DNA of 13,457 nucleotides from JANWHF01 sp036276235 (GCA_036276235.1 DATBDZ010000431.1:1-13457); one strand, 5' to 3'; shown: positions 5,694-13,315, numbered from the stretch's first letter. Notes: generated by a model not told the origin, from the letters alone. Numbers and translations: made by a program.

Positions 5694-7400
5694 TCACTTA
5701 AATCCCGCCATCAAATAATTCACCACGCTCTGCGCATCAAATGCCTGCTTCCAATTCAGGTGGCATTGTTGGAATTCGCAACTGAGGAAGCTGGCGAGGT
5801 TTGCGCCCATGCCGACGGTGGCGTCGTAGGTTGAGACGTTGCGGGTCGGATCGTCGAAAGAGGGCAGCGCCAACGACGTTAAATACTGGCTATTCCCGTT
5901 GATGCTTGTCCAGCCGGAGAAGATGTTGCCCGACCAGGTTTCCTGTGACGAGACCAGCGCGCCGCCGACGGAGAGGATCGAGCCGGTCATCAGTTGGAAG
6001 GTGTTGTTGATGATCTTGACGCGATTGATGGCAGTTGGGCCCTTGCCACCGGGCACGAAGCCGCCGTCGATGCGGACGCCGCCGTGCCAGTTGTAGATGC
6101 TGTTGTTTTGGATGGTCAGATCGTTGATGCCCACTGCCTGACTGCTATTGGAAACTCCCGTGCCGTAGGTGAGGACGATCGCCGAGCGATTATCGATGGT
6201 TCCGTTGGCAAAGACATTGTTGGCGACCATCACGCCCGCGCCGGGTTTGAGGTTGCCCAACTCCAGCCCGACGCCCGGCGTCGAGCCGACGCTGCCGCTG
6301 CCCATGAAGACGTTTCCGGTGACCGATCCGCTGACGCCGCCCGCCGTGGTCGTCGCGCCGTTGACCAGGCCAAAGCTCATCCCCATCGGATTGTTGAGGA
6401 AGAGATTGTTCTGGATGATCCCGCCGCCTCGCGCCTGCAGGCCGTACGCGGAGGCGCGCGAGATAACATTATCGCGCACGATCACGCCGGAGGTGTCGGA
6501 GGCCAGATAGATATTGTGATTTGTGATCACCTGCCCGGCCCCTTTGATCTTTTCGTTATATCCGTTGTGATCGAACGTGTTTCCTTCAATCAGCAAATTG
6601 CTGACATTCGTGCCGTAGAGTCCCTGGGAATGCCCGGCAGTTGACCAGGAATTGATGATCGTCGAGCGGCGAACCTTCACGTTGCTGATCGTGCCGTAAT
6701 AGCCCTGAAGATTAATTCCGTTCGCGTAATCCTCGATCAGCGTGTTCTCGATCAGCAGCCCATTGCTCTGCGTGAGCCAGTTGATTCCCGAAGCCGGATG
6801 TGTGCCGGTGTAGGAACTGGAATTCGGATCGCGCCCGTCGGCGTAAAAGTGCAAGCCGATAATCGCCACATTGTTAACGGTCGTGGCGCCGACGACGCCG
6901 GTTTGAATGGCGCCGTTCATGCCGGTTTCGATCAGCGGCCGCGCGCCGGTTCCGTAGGAGCTGATGAGGACCGGATCGGTGGCGGATTTTCCGCTGGACG
7001 TCCAGACGCTGAACGAATCGTGCCAGGTGTCGCCGGCCTTGAGGAGCATCTCGTCGCCGTGCCCGCTGCGGATCAGCGATTTGCCGCGCTGCAGGCTCTT
7101 GACGGGAGTCGTCGGGGAAAGTCCGGTGTTCGTATCCTTGCCTTGCGAGCTGCTGACATAAACGACACGATCGCCGACTTCCGGCGTGATGACCGTCCAG
7201 CCATTCGCATCGAGGGTGACCGACAGCAGTTGCCGCGATTCGAGATTTTCGATTCGGCAAGCGGGTTGGCGGGAAACATTCTCGGATCCGTTCACCCACG
7301 CAACGGCCGCCCGCGCGGCGTCGCGAATGGAGGACAAAATCCGAACAGACTTATAGAGACGGCGCGGCAAAAGGGCCTGCGCCATCGTGCGGTACGACAT
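5694..7400 (-). CDS. Secreted right-handed beta-helix protein with LEPR-XLL-like motif
   Basis: A 568-residue extracellular protein. The first 50 residues are basic and atypical for a signal peptide. They lead to IENLESRQLLSV (51-61), a variant of the LEPRxLLS motif found near the N-terminus of many exported Planctomycetota proteins. From about residue 70 come a GKDTNTGLSPTTPVKSLQRG motif, typical of the entry to pectate-lyase-like beta-helices, and then many parallel beta-helix rungs (for example NNVAIIGLHFYADG, NGLLIENTLIEDY, ISNVKVRRSTIINS, NLLIEGNTFDHNG, SGVIVRDNVISRA). The end (about 515-568) leaves the helix and finishes in a NWKQAFDAQSVVNYLMAGFK-like tail that may be a separate small module. 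Such folds bind or cleave polysaccharides, but no catalytic residues can be named. ATG 7400 is chosen; GTG 7406 is an alternative, as GGAGG (7411-7415) lies 10 and 4 nt away respectively. Confidence 0.87.
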   Translation of the reverse strand: MSYRTMAQALLPRRLYKSVRILSSIRDAARAAVAWVNGSENVSRQPACRIENLESRQLLSVTLDANGWTVITPEVGDRVVYVSSSQGKDTNTGLSPTTPVKSLQRGKSLIRSGHGDEMLLKAGDTWHDSFSVWTSSGKSATDPVLISSYGTGARPLIETGMNGAIQTGVVGATTVNNVAIIGLHFYADGRDPNSSSYTGTHPASGINWLTQSNGLLIENTLIEDYANGINLQGYYGTISNVKVRRSTIINSWSTAGHSQGLYGTNVSNLLIEGNTFDHNGYNEKIKGAGQVITNHNIYLASDTSGVIVRDNVISRASAYGLQARGGGIIQNNLFLNNPMGMSFGLVNGATTTAGGVSGSVTGNVFMGSGSVGSTPGVGLELGNLKPGAGVMVANNVFANGTIDNRSAIVLTYGTGVSNSSQAVGINDLTIQNNSIYNWHGGVRIDGGFVPGGKGPTAINRVKIINNTFQLMTGSILSVGGALVSSQETWSGNIFSGWTSINGNSQYLTSLALPSFDDPTRNVSTYDATVGMGANLASFLSCEFQQCHLNWKQAFDAQSVVNYLMAGFK

Positions 7401-7410
7401 CGGCACGAAA

Positions 7411-7415
7411 CCTCC
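7411..7415 (-). promoter_or_regulatory. Shine-Dalgarno sequence of the beta-helix gene
   Basis: GGAGG on the minus strand, 10 nt from the ATG at 7400 and 4 nt from the GTG at 7406. I favour the ATG, with moderate certainty. Confidence 0.55.
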
Positions 7416-7603
7416 GATACAACCTGGGTTTTATTTTTGCCTGATCGCGGCCGGTACACCCGTTGGCCGCGCACCCAAACTCGAACCGCACCTTAGCCCC
7501 GATTTTCAAGGACGCCACCCAATTTTGCCGATGAAATAAAATTTTTTTCGCGGAGCGCCTCTGCGCGCGAATTGTTCGCAAGCGGGCGATGCAAGCTGGT
7601 CGA

Positions 7604-7612
7604 TGGTAATCT
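7604..7612 (+). promoter_or_regulatory. Candidate extended -10 box before the glycosyltransferase gene
   Basis: TGGTAATCT carries the TGN of an extended -10 box followed by TANNNT, and ends 8 nt before the GTG at 7621. No -35 is recognisable. An A/T-rich run (about 7534-7558) lies upstream in this divergent intergenic region. No Shine-Dalgarno sequence is seen, so a near-leaderless start is suggested. Confidence 0.3.
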
Positions 7613-7620
7613 AAAGCGAC

Positions 7621-9072
7621 GTGACGGCGACCTTCGACAACCCCAAATCCACCGGACGCGGCTTTATTGGCGTAATCTTGCTGATCGCGCTGGCGCTGCG
7701 TTTGGGCTGGGCATTGTCGCGACCGGTCAGCCCCGATGTGATCGAATCGCTGCCGGATCAGCAGCAATATTTACAAATTGCGCAGAATGTGCTGAATAGG
7801 CAGGGATATTGGTTTCTGGATCCGCGCGTGCGCGATCGTGTCTACGCCTTTCGCACGCCGGGATATCCGCTGTTTGTCGCGGCCTGCGGCGCGAACGTTC
7901 GGATCGTGCGCGGCGTGCAAGCCGTCATCGACGCCAGCACCGTCGCGGCGATTTATTGGCTGGGGATGCTGCTGTTCCCGGCTGCTTCGCGGCGGTCGCA
8001 CTCACGGACACAGATCGGTGGTGCACAAGAATTCCCTCCCCCGGTACTCCGGGGGAGGGTTAGGGAGGGGGTTCGCGAATCAGACGTTGGTTCTACACAA
8101 CCCCCTCCCCAACCCTCCCCCGGAGTACCGGGGGAGGGAGAAGATGTGCCGCGTCCGCGTCCATCATCACACAATTCCGGCCCGCTCATCGCGGCGCTTT
8201 TAGTCGCATTTAACCCATTCCTGCTTTACTTCTGTGGCCTTATCCTATCAGAAACATTGTTCACCTCGATGCTCGTGTGGGGCATGGCGATGTTGGTGGC
8301 CGGCAAGGGAGATGGTGTGAGAAAGCCCCGCACGCTCCTGTGGCTCGCGGGTGGGCTGACGCTCGCGCTGTCGGTGCTGGTGCGCCCGTCGGCTGTGCTG
8401 ATGCCGCTTGTGCTCGGCATCGGGTCGATGTTTGTGAACCGCGCGCCCCAGGGCTCGTATCAACTCCGCTGGCCGCTGCCGGTGGGAGCGACGATGCTTT
8501 TGCTCACCGGGCTCGTGCTGGCACCCTGGGCTATCCGCAATCATCAGGTGCTGGGGCAATGGGTGTTGCTCGAGACCAACTCGGGCTTCACGCTCTACGA
8601 TGGCTACAACCCCGACGCCACCGGCGCCAGTAATCAGCGATTCGTGATGCAGATGCCGCAGTTGTCGCGCATGAGCGAGATCGAACGCTCGCGCTATCTC
8701 GAAGAGCTTGCGTTCGATGCCGCCCGGAAGAACCCGAGGCGGACGATTGATCTGGCCCGCGCGAAGCTGGTGCGCACGTGGTCGCCGATGCCGCTGAGCG
8801 ACCAATATTCCGGCAAGATGTATCAGTTGATCGGATTGTGCTACAGCCTTCCGCTCGATCTGCTGGTTTTGTGGGGGCTTGCCAGCGGGAATCTGAGCCG
8901 CGGCGCGAAAGTGCTGGTACTGCTTCCGGCGATATATTTATCGGGCGTCCACATGCTGACGGTCGGCTCGCTGCGCTACCGAATTCCCGCAGAGCCGCCG
9001 CTGGCGCTCCTCGCGGCGTGTGCGCTCGTCAATGTTCGGACGCCGGCGCGAATGAAAAATGAGAACTCGTAG
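7621..9072 (+). CDS. GT39/ArnT-like membrane glycosyltransferase with repeat insertion
   Basis: A 483-residue polytopic GT-C-fold enzyme, probably transferring a sugar from a polyprenyl-phosphate donor to an envelope acceptor. After the first TM helix (about 14-32) comes PDQQQYLQIAQNVL with Asp46, in the position of the conserved acidic residue of the first periplasmic loop. The family hallmark RTPGYPLF follows (78-85). Later blocks include LSETLFT, a VLVRPSAVLMPLV helix, APWAIRNHQVLG and, near the C-terminus, LRYRIPAEPPLALLAA, all typical of GT39-like proteins. Between the TM helix ending FPAASRR and the next one (PLIAALLVAFNP) this protein has about 60 extra residues, rich in Pro, Gly and Arg. 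Residues about 138-173 of these are encoded by a 105-bp inverted repeat. The insert is in frame and lies in a loop, so the enzyme may still work. The GTG at 7621 is the first start before the hydrophobic helix. Confidence 0.82.
   Translation: MTATFDNPKSTGRGFIGVILLIALALRLGWALSRPVSPDVIESLPDQQQYLQIAQNVLNRQGYWFLDPRVRDRVYAFRTPGYPLFVAACGANVRIVRGVQAVIDASTVAAIYWLGMLLFPAASRRSHSRTQIGGAQEFPPPVLRGRVREGVRESDVGSTQPPPQPSPGVPGEGEDVPRPRPSSHNSGPLIAALLVAFNPFLLYFCGLILSETLFTSMLVWGMAMLVAGKGDGVRKPRTLLWLAGGLTLALSVLVRPSAVLMPLVLGIGSMFVNRAPQGSYQLRWPLPVGATMLLLTGLVLAPWAIRNHQVLGQWVLLETNSGFTLYDGYNPDATGASNQRFVMQMPQLSRMSEIERSRYLEELAFDAARKNPRRTIDLARAKLVRTWSPMPLSDQYSGKMYQLIGLCYSLPLDLLVLWGLASGNLSRGAKVLVLLPAIYLSGVHMLTVGSLRYRIPAEPPLALLAACALVNVRTPARMKNENS
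8034..8138. repeat. Paired hairpin repeat inside the glycosyltransferase gene
   Basis: The arms 8034-8073 and 8099-8138 are inverted copies matching at 39 of 40 bp, with a 25-bp spacer. Each arm holds its own hairpin: 11-bp stems CCCTCCCCCGG and CCGGGGGAGGG around a 4-base loop, TACT at 8034-8059 and AGTA at 8113-8138. The top strand at 8051-8071 reads G5-A-G3-TTA-G3-A-G5, a short-loop G-quadruplex pattern. The reverse complement of 8101-8121 gives a similar pattern on the other strand. The whole repeat is translated without a stop. Confidence 0.95.
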
Positions 9073-9088
9073 TGGGTGAACGAAGAAC

Positions 9089-9181
9089 GTAGGGTCTGCC
9101 TTGGCGGACGTGGACCGACGATTTGCGCCGACCGTCGTCCGCGACTCGACTGAGCTCGTCGAAGTCCAAGGCGGACCCTAC
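9089..9181. repeat. Inverted repeat of the GTAGGGTCCGCCTTGG family
   Basis: The arm 9089-9104 pairs with 9166-9181 (15 of 16 bp; GTAGGGTCTGCCTTGG on the left). The interior has a further short pair, GCGGACG with CGTCCGC. It lies between the glycosyltransferase stop (9072) and the AsmA-like gene. The long open frame of the AsmA-like gene extends upstream through its right arm, which argues against using the ATG at 9123. Confidence 0.85.
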
Positions 9182-9240
9182 AAATCGCATGACCCCATTC
9201 ACCGTCACTCCGCATCGTCTCTTTGACCGCCGCTGGCGGA

Positions 9241-9261
9241 GCGGGCATCCGTTCTGCCCGC
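9241..9261. repeat. Short hairpin just before the AsmA-like start
   Basis: GCGGGCA (9241-9247) pairs with TGCCCGC (9255-9261) around a 7-base loop. It ends 11 nt before the ATG at 9273, where it could affect ribosome access if that start is used. If translation begins at 9189 instead, it is simply coding. Confidence 0.5.
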
Positions 9262-9272
9262 GGCTGGGACGC

Positions 9273-12200
9273 ATGCGCCGCGTGGTGATGACCCTCCTGC
9301 TGCTCACCTTCGCCCTGATCATCGGCGCGTACAACTATCTGACCGACGCCACGCGTGTGCGCAGGATGGCCGAGGATTATCTTTCTGAAGTCATCGGTGG
9401 AAAGGTCGAAGTCCGCAGCGCGCGGCTTTCCATCTTCGACGGCCTGCGCGTGGATGGCGTCAATGTTTACGTCGATGTGCAGGGAAATGTCGCCGCCGAT
9501 TCGCTGATCTTTTCCGCCCAATCGTTCGCGCTCAAATACGATCCTCGCACGCTGCTGGCCGGCCAGCTTGAGGCCAGCCAGATCATCGCACAGAAGCCGC
9601 GCGTTTTTCTGACGGAAAACATCGATCGCCCCGGTGAATGGAACTTCCATCGGCTTGCCGCGTCGCGCGCGAAAAACCGGCGGCCGTCCGTCGATACTGG
9701 CGAGCCCGGCGCGATCCCGCTGCCGGAAGTTTTGCTGCGCAACGCCCGGGTGGACATCAACGAAGTGCGCGGCGGCGTGCAGAGCAACGTCGGCTATATG
9801 TCGATCGACGGCCAGCTCACGCCGACCGGCGAGGGAAACCGCTATCGCTTTGATATGCAGGGTCGCGGCGTCGATGGCGCCGGCCCATACGCGCATGGCG
9901 AAATTGCCCTCAATACGCTTGAGGCGTGGGCTGAATTGCATGACTTTGATTTTGGCCGCGATGTGCGCTCGATGCTGCCGGCGATCGTCCGCGAATTCTG
10001 CGAGCGGCACGGCCTCGACGGCCTGGTCGATATTCCGGAGCTTTCCTGGACGCCGCCGCATGCGGGGCGCAAAGCCGCATTTCGTATCGAGGTCGTCTTG
10101 CGCGGCGTCACGATTAAGGTGCCGCCGCAGGATTGGATCAGCGCTGCCGAGGTGAAAAATCGCCGCGAATTTCACGCGGCACATCCGGATGCGCCGCAGG
10201 ATATTCCGATCACGCTCAAGCAGGGCGCCGGCCGCTTCATATTCACCGAGGCGGGGATTCTGGTGAAGGATGTGGCCGGCAAGGTTGAAGACAACTCATT
10301 TGCCGTCAACGGTCATATCGACGGCTACGGCCCCGACGCGCCGGCGGCGATGACCATCCGCTCCGATGATGAGCAGGACATTGTCATTCCCGCCGAGCCG
10401 CACTGGGCCAACAGCCTGCCGCTGGTCGTGCGGAATATTTATCAGGACATCCGTCCGACGGGCACATGCAAGCTCACGCTGCACGTTGATCGCCTGACGC
10501 CGGGCGCGGCACCGGTGGTTTACGGGCAGGTCGATATCGTCAACGCGCAGTTTAATTACCGCCATTTTGCGTATCCGATGCGCGAGGCCAGCGGAACGAT
10601 TGCCTTTGGCCCCGACCCGGCGCGCGGCGGGGATTTCGTGAAGATCGTCAATTTCCGCGCACGCGGCGTGGAAGGCGGCGCCAACGCGGATGTCTTCGTC
10701 ACCGCCAACGGCGAAATCGGGCCGCTGGGTCCGGGCATTCCCGATCCACAGGTGCATGTCGTCGTCACCGCCAACGGAATGAGCTCAGAGCCGGCGCTCG
10801 CGGCGGCATATCCCTGGGAAATCAGCCATGCCCTCACAGTCTTTGATGCCGATGGCAAGGGTGCTTTCCCGCAATACCGCGGCAACTTTGCCCTTAACCT
10901 CAATCACCTCCCCGGCGGCCGCTGGACGTTTGATACCGATATCGATCTGGTGGATTCCAGCGGGCGGCTCGTCGGTTTTCCTTATCCGCTCGATCATGTT
11001 TCCGGAAAGATTCAAGTGCGCGACGGCTACGTGGATATTCTTCATGCGTCGATGAAGCGCAACGGCGCATCACTGGATTTGTCGGGGCGTGTCGTCTGGG
11101 CACAGGGGACCGCACACATTGAAAAACTGGATGCGATGCCGCTCCTGAGCCAGGCCGCGCGCAACGCGGCGGCCGAGGCGCCCGTCAAGGTAGACATGCA
11201 GGTGCACGCGCATGGCGTTCCTATCGACAGCGATCTGCTCAATGCCGTTCCGGCGGATCAGCGATACTGGATTCAGAAGCTGGGCATCGGCGGCGTGATC
11301 GACGCCGACGGACGCGTGACGCTCGGCATCCCGCAATCGCGTTCGCTGAACGGGCCGGCGGTCGTGTTCCAACCCCAGTTCGCGCCGCGCCCATTTAACT
11401 CGCGGCCGGAAGATGTGGACTTTGATCTGACGATGGGCCTGCGGAACGGAACGTTCTGGCCGTCGGATGGAACGTTCAGCGTATCGGATGTCACGGGCAG
11501 TATGCGCCTGAAGCGCGACGGACTGGAGATCGCCTCGTTGGCCGGCCGCCGCGGCAAAGCCGAGATCAGCGCCGACGGCGCTTTCCGCTGGGCCGACGGT
11601 CAGCCCGATGTCACCGTCCACGCCGTCGGCAAAGATGTCCCGCTCGATTCCGCGCTCTACGCGATGCTCCCCGAAGACGGCCGCCGCTCCTGGGATGAGG
11701 TGCAGCCGCAGGGAACGATGGATGTGGAGTTACGGTGGGGGAGGGGCGCGGGGACGCGAGACGCTGGGACGCGCGGAACCGAGGACACGGAGACGCGGGG
11801 ACGCGGGGACGCAGGAGCGCTCGAACACGCGGATACCGGGACGAAAAATGAAACCGTCGCTACCCCGCGTAGCGGTCGGACCGAAGGCCCACCTCTCCGC
11901 GCGCCACGCGAAGCAGCAAACCCCAAACTCGAAACAGATACCATCGATTCAATCGCGCTCCCCAACGTAAACGACGCAAATTCCAGCGGTTTTCATGCAA
12001 TCCTGAAGCCCCGGGAAATGAGCTGCACGGTTCGATCGCTTCCCTGGCGGCTCGACGGAATTACCGGTGTGATCGCCATCGATAGTGGGCACGTGACGTT
12101 GACCGACATTGCCGCGCATCATGGGCTGGCGACGCTCACCGCCAGCGGATATGGAAATCTGAACGCGCCGCGCCCGCTGTGGGATCTTCGGCTTTCGGCG

Positions 12201-13310
12201 CAGAATGTGGTGATCGACGATGAGTTCCGCAAAGCCGCGCCGGCGGCGCTGCAATCGCTGATCGATTCGCTCAAGCTGCGCGGGGCGATGGATTTCCAAT
12301 TTTCCAAGCTGACCTATCGCGGCGAAGCACCCGTCGTCGCGGCAACGCGGCCGCAAACTGTGATGGCGTCCGGCCTCGTGACGGCGGTTGCCGGCCAGGT
12401 CGCTGGCGCCAAGTCGTTGCCATCCGCTGCCGCCGGGCCGGATATCGATCTGGGCGCAATCGTGGTTCTTCACAATGGCTCGATGGACGGCGGCGTTGCG
12501 ATGCACGACATCAGCGGGCGTTTGGGAATGGATGCGCAAGTCCGCGATGGAAAGCTCTACAAGCTCGACAGCGATTTGAATGTGGCGGAATTTGCGATGG
12601 GTGGCCGCCAAGTCACCGATTTCCATGCAACGCTGACAAAGCCCAAGGGCACCGCCGAACTGAATCTCGACAAGGTGCAGGCGAACTTCGCCGAGGGAAA
12701 ACTCGCCGGCACGCTTCATATGGTCATCCCCGAGGAAGGGAGCTCACGCTATACGCTCAACCTCGTGCTGCGCGACGCCGACGTCAAATCCCTGGTCGGC
12801 CAAAGCGAGAAGGATCTTGCCGGCAGCTTATCGGCGAGCATTTCGCTCGAAGGCGCATGGGGCGAAACCAATATCCGCCGTGGGCGCGGCGACGTGAACG
12901 TGAGCGGCCATGAGCTTTATAAGATGCCGCTCATTCTCGGCGTGTTTCAGGTCACCAATCTCGCGCTGCCGATCGGCAGCCCGTTCAACCAGGGCCTTGC
13001 GCGCTACAGCGTCGATGGCCAGCGCATCAACTTCGAGCGCATCGATCTGAAGAGCGACAACATGCTGATGACCGGCGGCGGATATCTGGACTTCGGCACG
13101 AAACAGGTCCGCATGACCTTCACCACCGACAACCCCGCCGGCTTCAAAATCCCCTTCATCAACGACATCTGGCAAGGCGCGCGGCAGGAGCTGTTCAAGA
13201 TCAGCATCAAAGGCACGATCCAACAGCCCCGCGTCGAAGCCGCCTCCTTCGGCACCGTGACCACGACGATCGATGAAGTGCTTAAGGGTGATGCGAAAAA
13301 AGAGAAGTAA
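9273..13310 (+). CDS. Very large AsmA/TamB-like membrane-anchored protein
   Basis: A 1345-residue protein with one N-terminal TM anchor (about residues 5-22) and a long periplasmic part. The segment after the anchor (AEDYLSEVIGGKVEVRSARL, then SIFDGLRVDGVNVYV) is the typical opening of AsmA-like proteins, which form long beta-taco grooves thought to carry phospholipids between membranes. Repeated beta-rich units follow. The last 150 residues (MPLILGVFQVTNLALPIGSP, then FERIDLKSDNMLMTGGGYLDF, ending IKGTIQQPRVE) resemble AsmA-like C-terminal regions. Residues about 823-890 are a low-complexity insert made from a repeat tract. I prefer the ATG at 9273 because it gives the compact MRRVVMTLLLL anchor. 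ATG 9189 would add 28 residues, and 9123 is rejected. No classical Shine-Dalgarno sequence is seen at any of them. Exact domain family is uncertain; the architecture is fairly clear. Confidence 0.82.
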   Translation: MRRVVMTLLLLTFALIIGAYNYLTDATRVRRMAEDYLSEVIGGKVEVRSARLSIFDGLRVDGVNVYVDVQGNVAADSLIFSAQSFALKYDPRTLLAGQLEASQIIAQKPRVFLTENIDRPGEWNFHRLAASRAKNRRPSVDTGEPGAIPLPEVLLRNARVDINEVRGGVQSNVGYMSIDGQLTPTGEGNRYRFDMQGRGVDGAGPYAHGEIALNTLEAWAELHDFDFGRDVRSMLPAIVREFCERHGLDGLVDIPELSWTPPHAGRKAAFRIEVVLRGVTIKVPPQDWISAAEVKNRREFHAAHPDAPQDIPITLKQGAGRFIFTEAGILVKDVAGKVEDNSFAVNGHIDGYGPDAPAAMTIRSDDEQDIVIPAEPHWANSLPLVVRNIYQDIRPTGTCKLTLHVDRLTPGAAPVVYGQVDIVNAQFNYRHFAYPMREASGTIAFGPDPARGGDFVKIVNFRARGVEGGANADVFVTANGEIGPLGPGIPDPQVHVVVTANGMSSEPALAAAYPWEISHALTVFDADGKGAFPQYRGNFALNLNHLPGGRWTFDTDIDLVDSSGRLVGFPYPLDHVSGKIQVRDGYVDILHASMKRNGASLDLSGRVVWAQGTAHIEKLDAMPLLSQAARNAAAEAPVKVDMQVHAHGVPIDSDLLNAVPADQRYWIQKLGIGGVIDADGRVTLGIPQSRSLNGPAVVFQPQFAPRPFNSRPEDVDFDLTMGLRNGTFWPSDGTFSVSDVTGSMRLKRDGLEIASLAGRRGKAEISADGAFRWADGQPDVTVHAVGKDVPLDSALYAMLPEDGRRSWDEVQPQGTMDVELRWGRGAGTRDAGTRGTEDTETRGRGDAGALEHADTGTKNETVATPRSGRTEGPPLRAPREAANPKLETDTIDSIALPNVNDANSSGFHAILKPREMSCTVRSLPWRLDGITGVIAIDSGHVTLTDIAAHHGLATLTASGYGNLNAPRPLWDLRLSAQNVVIDDEFRKAAPAALQSLIDSLKLRGAMDFQFSKLTYRGEAPVVAATRPQTVMASGLVTAVAGQVAGAKSLPSAAAGPDIDLGAIVVLHNGSMDGGVAMHDISGRLGMDAQVRDGKLYKLDSDLNVAEFAMGGRQVTDFHATLTKPKGTAELNLDKVQANFAEGKLAGTLHMVIPEEGSSRYTLNLVLRDADVKSLVGQSEKDLAGSLSASISLEGAWGETNIRRGRGDVNVSGHELYKMPLILGVFQVTNLALPIGSPFNQGLARYSVDGQRINFERIDLKSDNMLMTGGGYLDFGTKQVRMTFTTDNPAGFKIPFINDIWQGARQELFKISIKGTIQQPRVEAASFGTVTTTIDEVLKGDAKKEK
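11737..11940. repeat. GGGACGCG octamer tract plus small hairpins inside the AsmA-like gene
   Basis: Octamers on the GGGACGCG theme occur at 11751 and 11766, then in strict 8-bp register at 11774, 11782, 11790, 11798, 11806 and 11814, with GGGACGCG or GGGACGCA at 11798 and 11806. Downstream, CGCTAC (11858-11863) pairs with GTAGCG (11869-11874), and CGGTC/GACCG form a short palindrome at 11873-11883. The tract encodes Gly-, Arg-, Thr- and Asp-rich sequence of disordered character. It is more degenerate than the mqnE array and has no large inverted arm. The downstream edge is uncertain. Confidence 0.75.
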
Positions 13311-13315
13311 GGAGC

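Noticed and set aside
5994..7496. Two long plus-strand open frames (5994-6644 and 6798-7496) opposite the beta-helix gene
   Set aside because: The minus-strand frame has clear beta-helix rungs and a motif-bearing N-terminus. The plus-strand frames read as low-complexity Ala, Asp, Val and Arg strings expected from antisense of GC-rich coding DNA.
9123..9272. Upstream starts for the AsmA-like gene at 9123 and 9189
   Set aside because: The 9123 start reads through the right arm of an inverted repeat. 9189 cannot be excluded but adds an Arg-rich segment crossing a hairpin before the natural MRR-anchor start.
8976..10184. A 402-residue minus-strand open frame over the glycosyltransferase end and the AsmA-like start
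   Set aside because: It runs antisense through two supported genes and an inverted repeat, and its translation has no recognisable domain; it reflects third-position GC bias.
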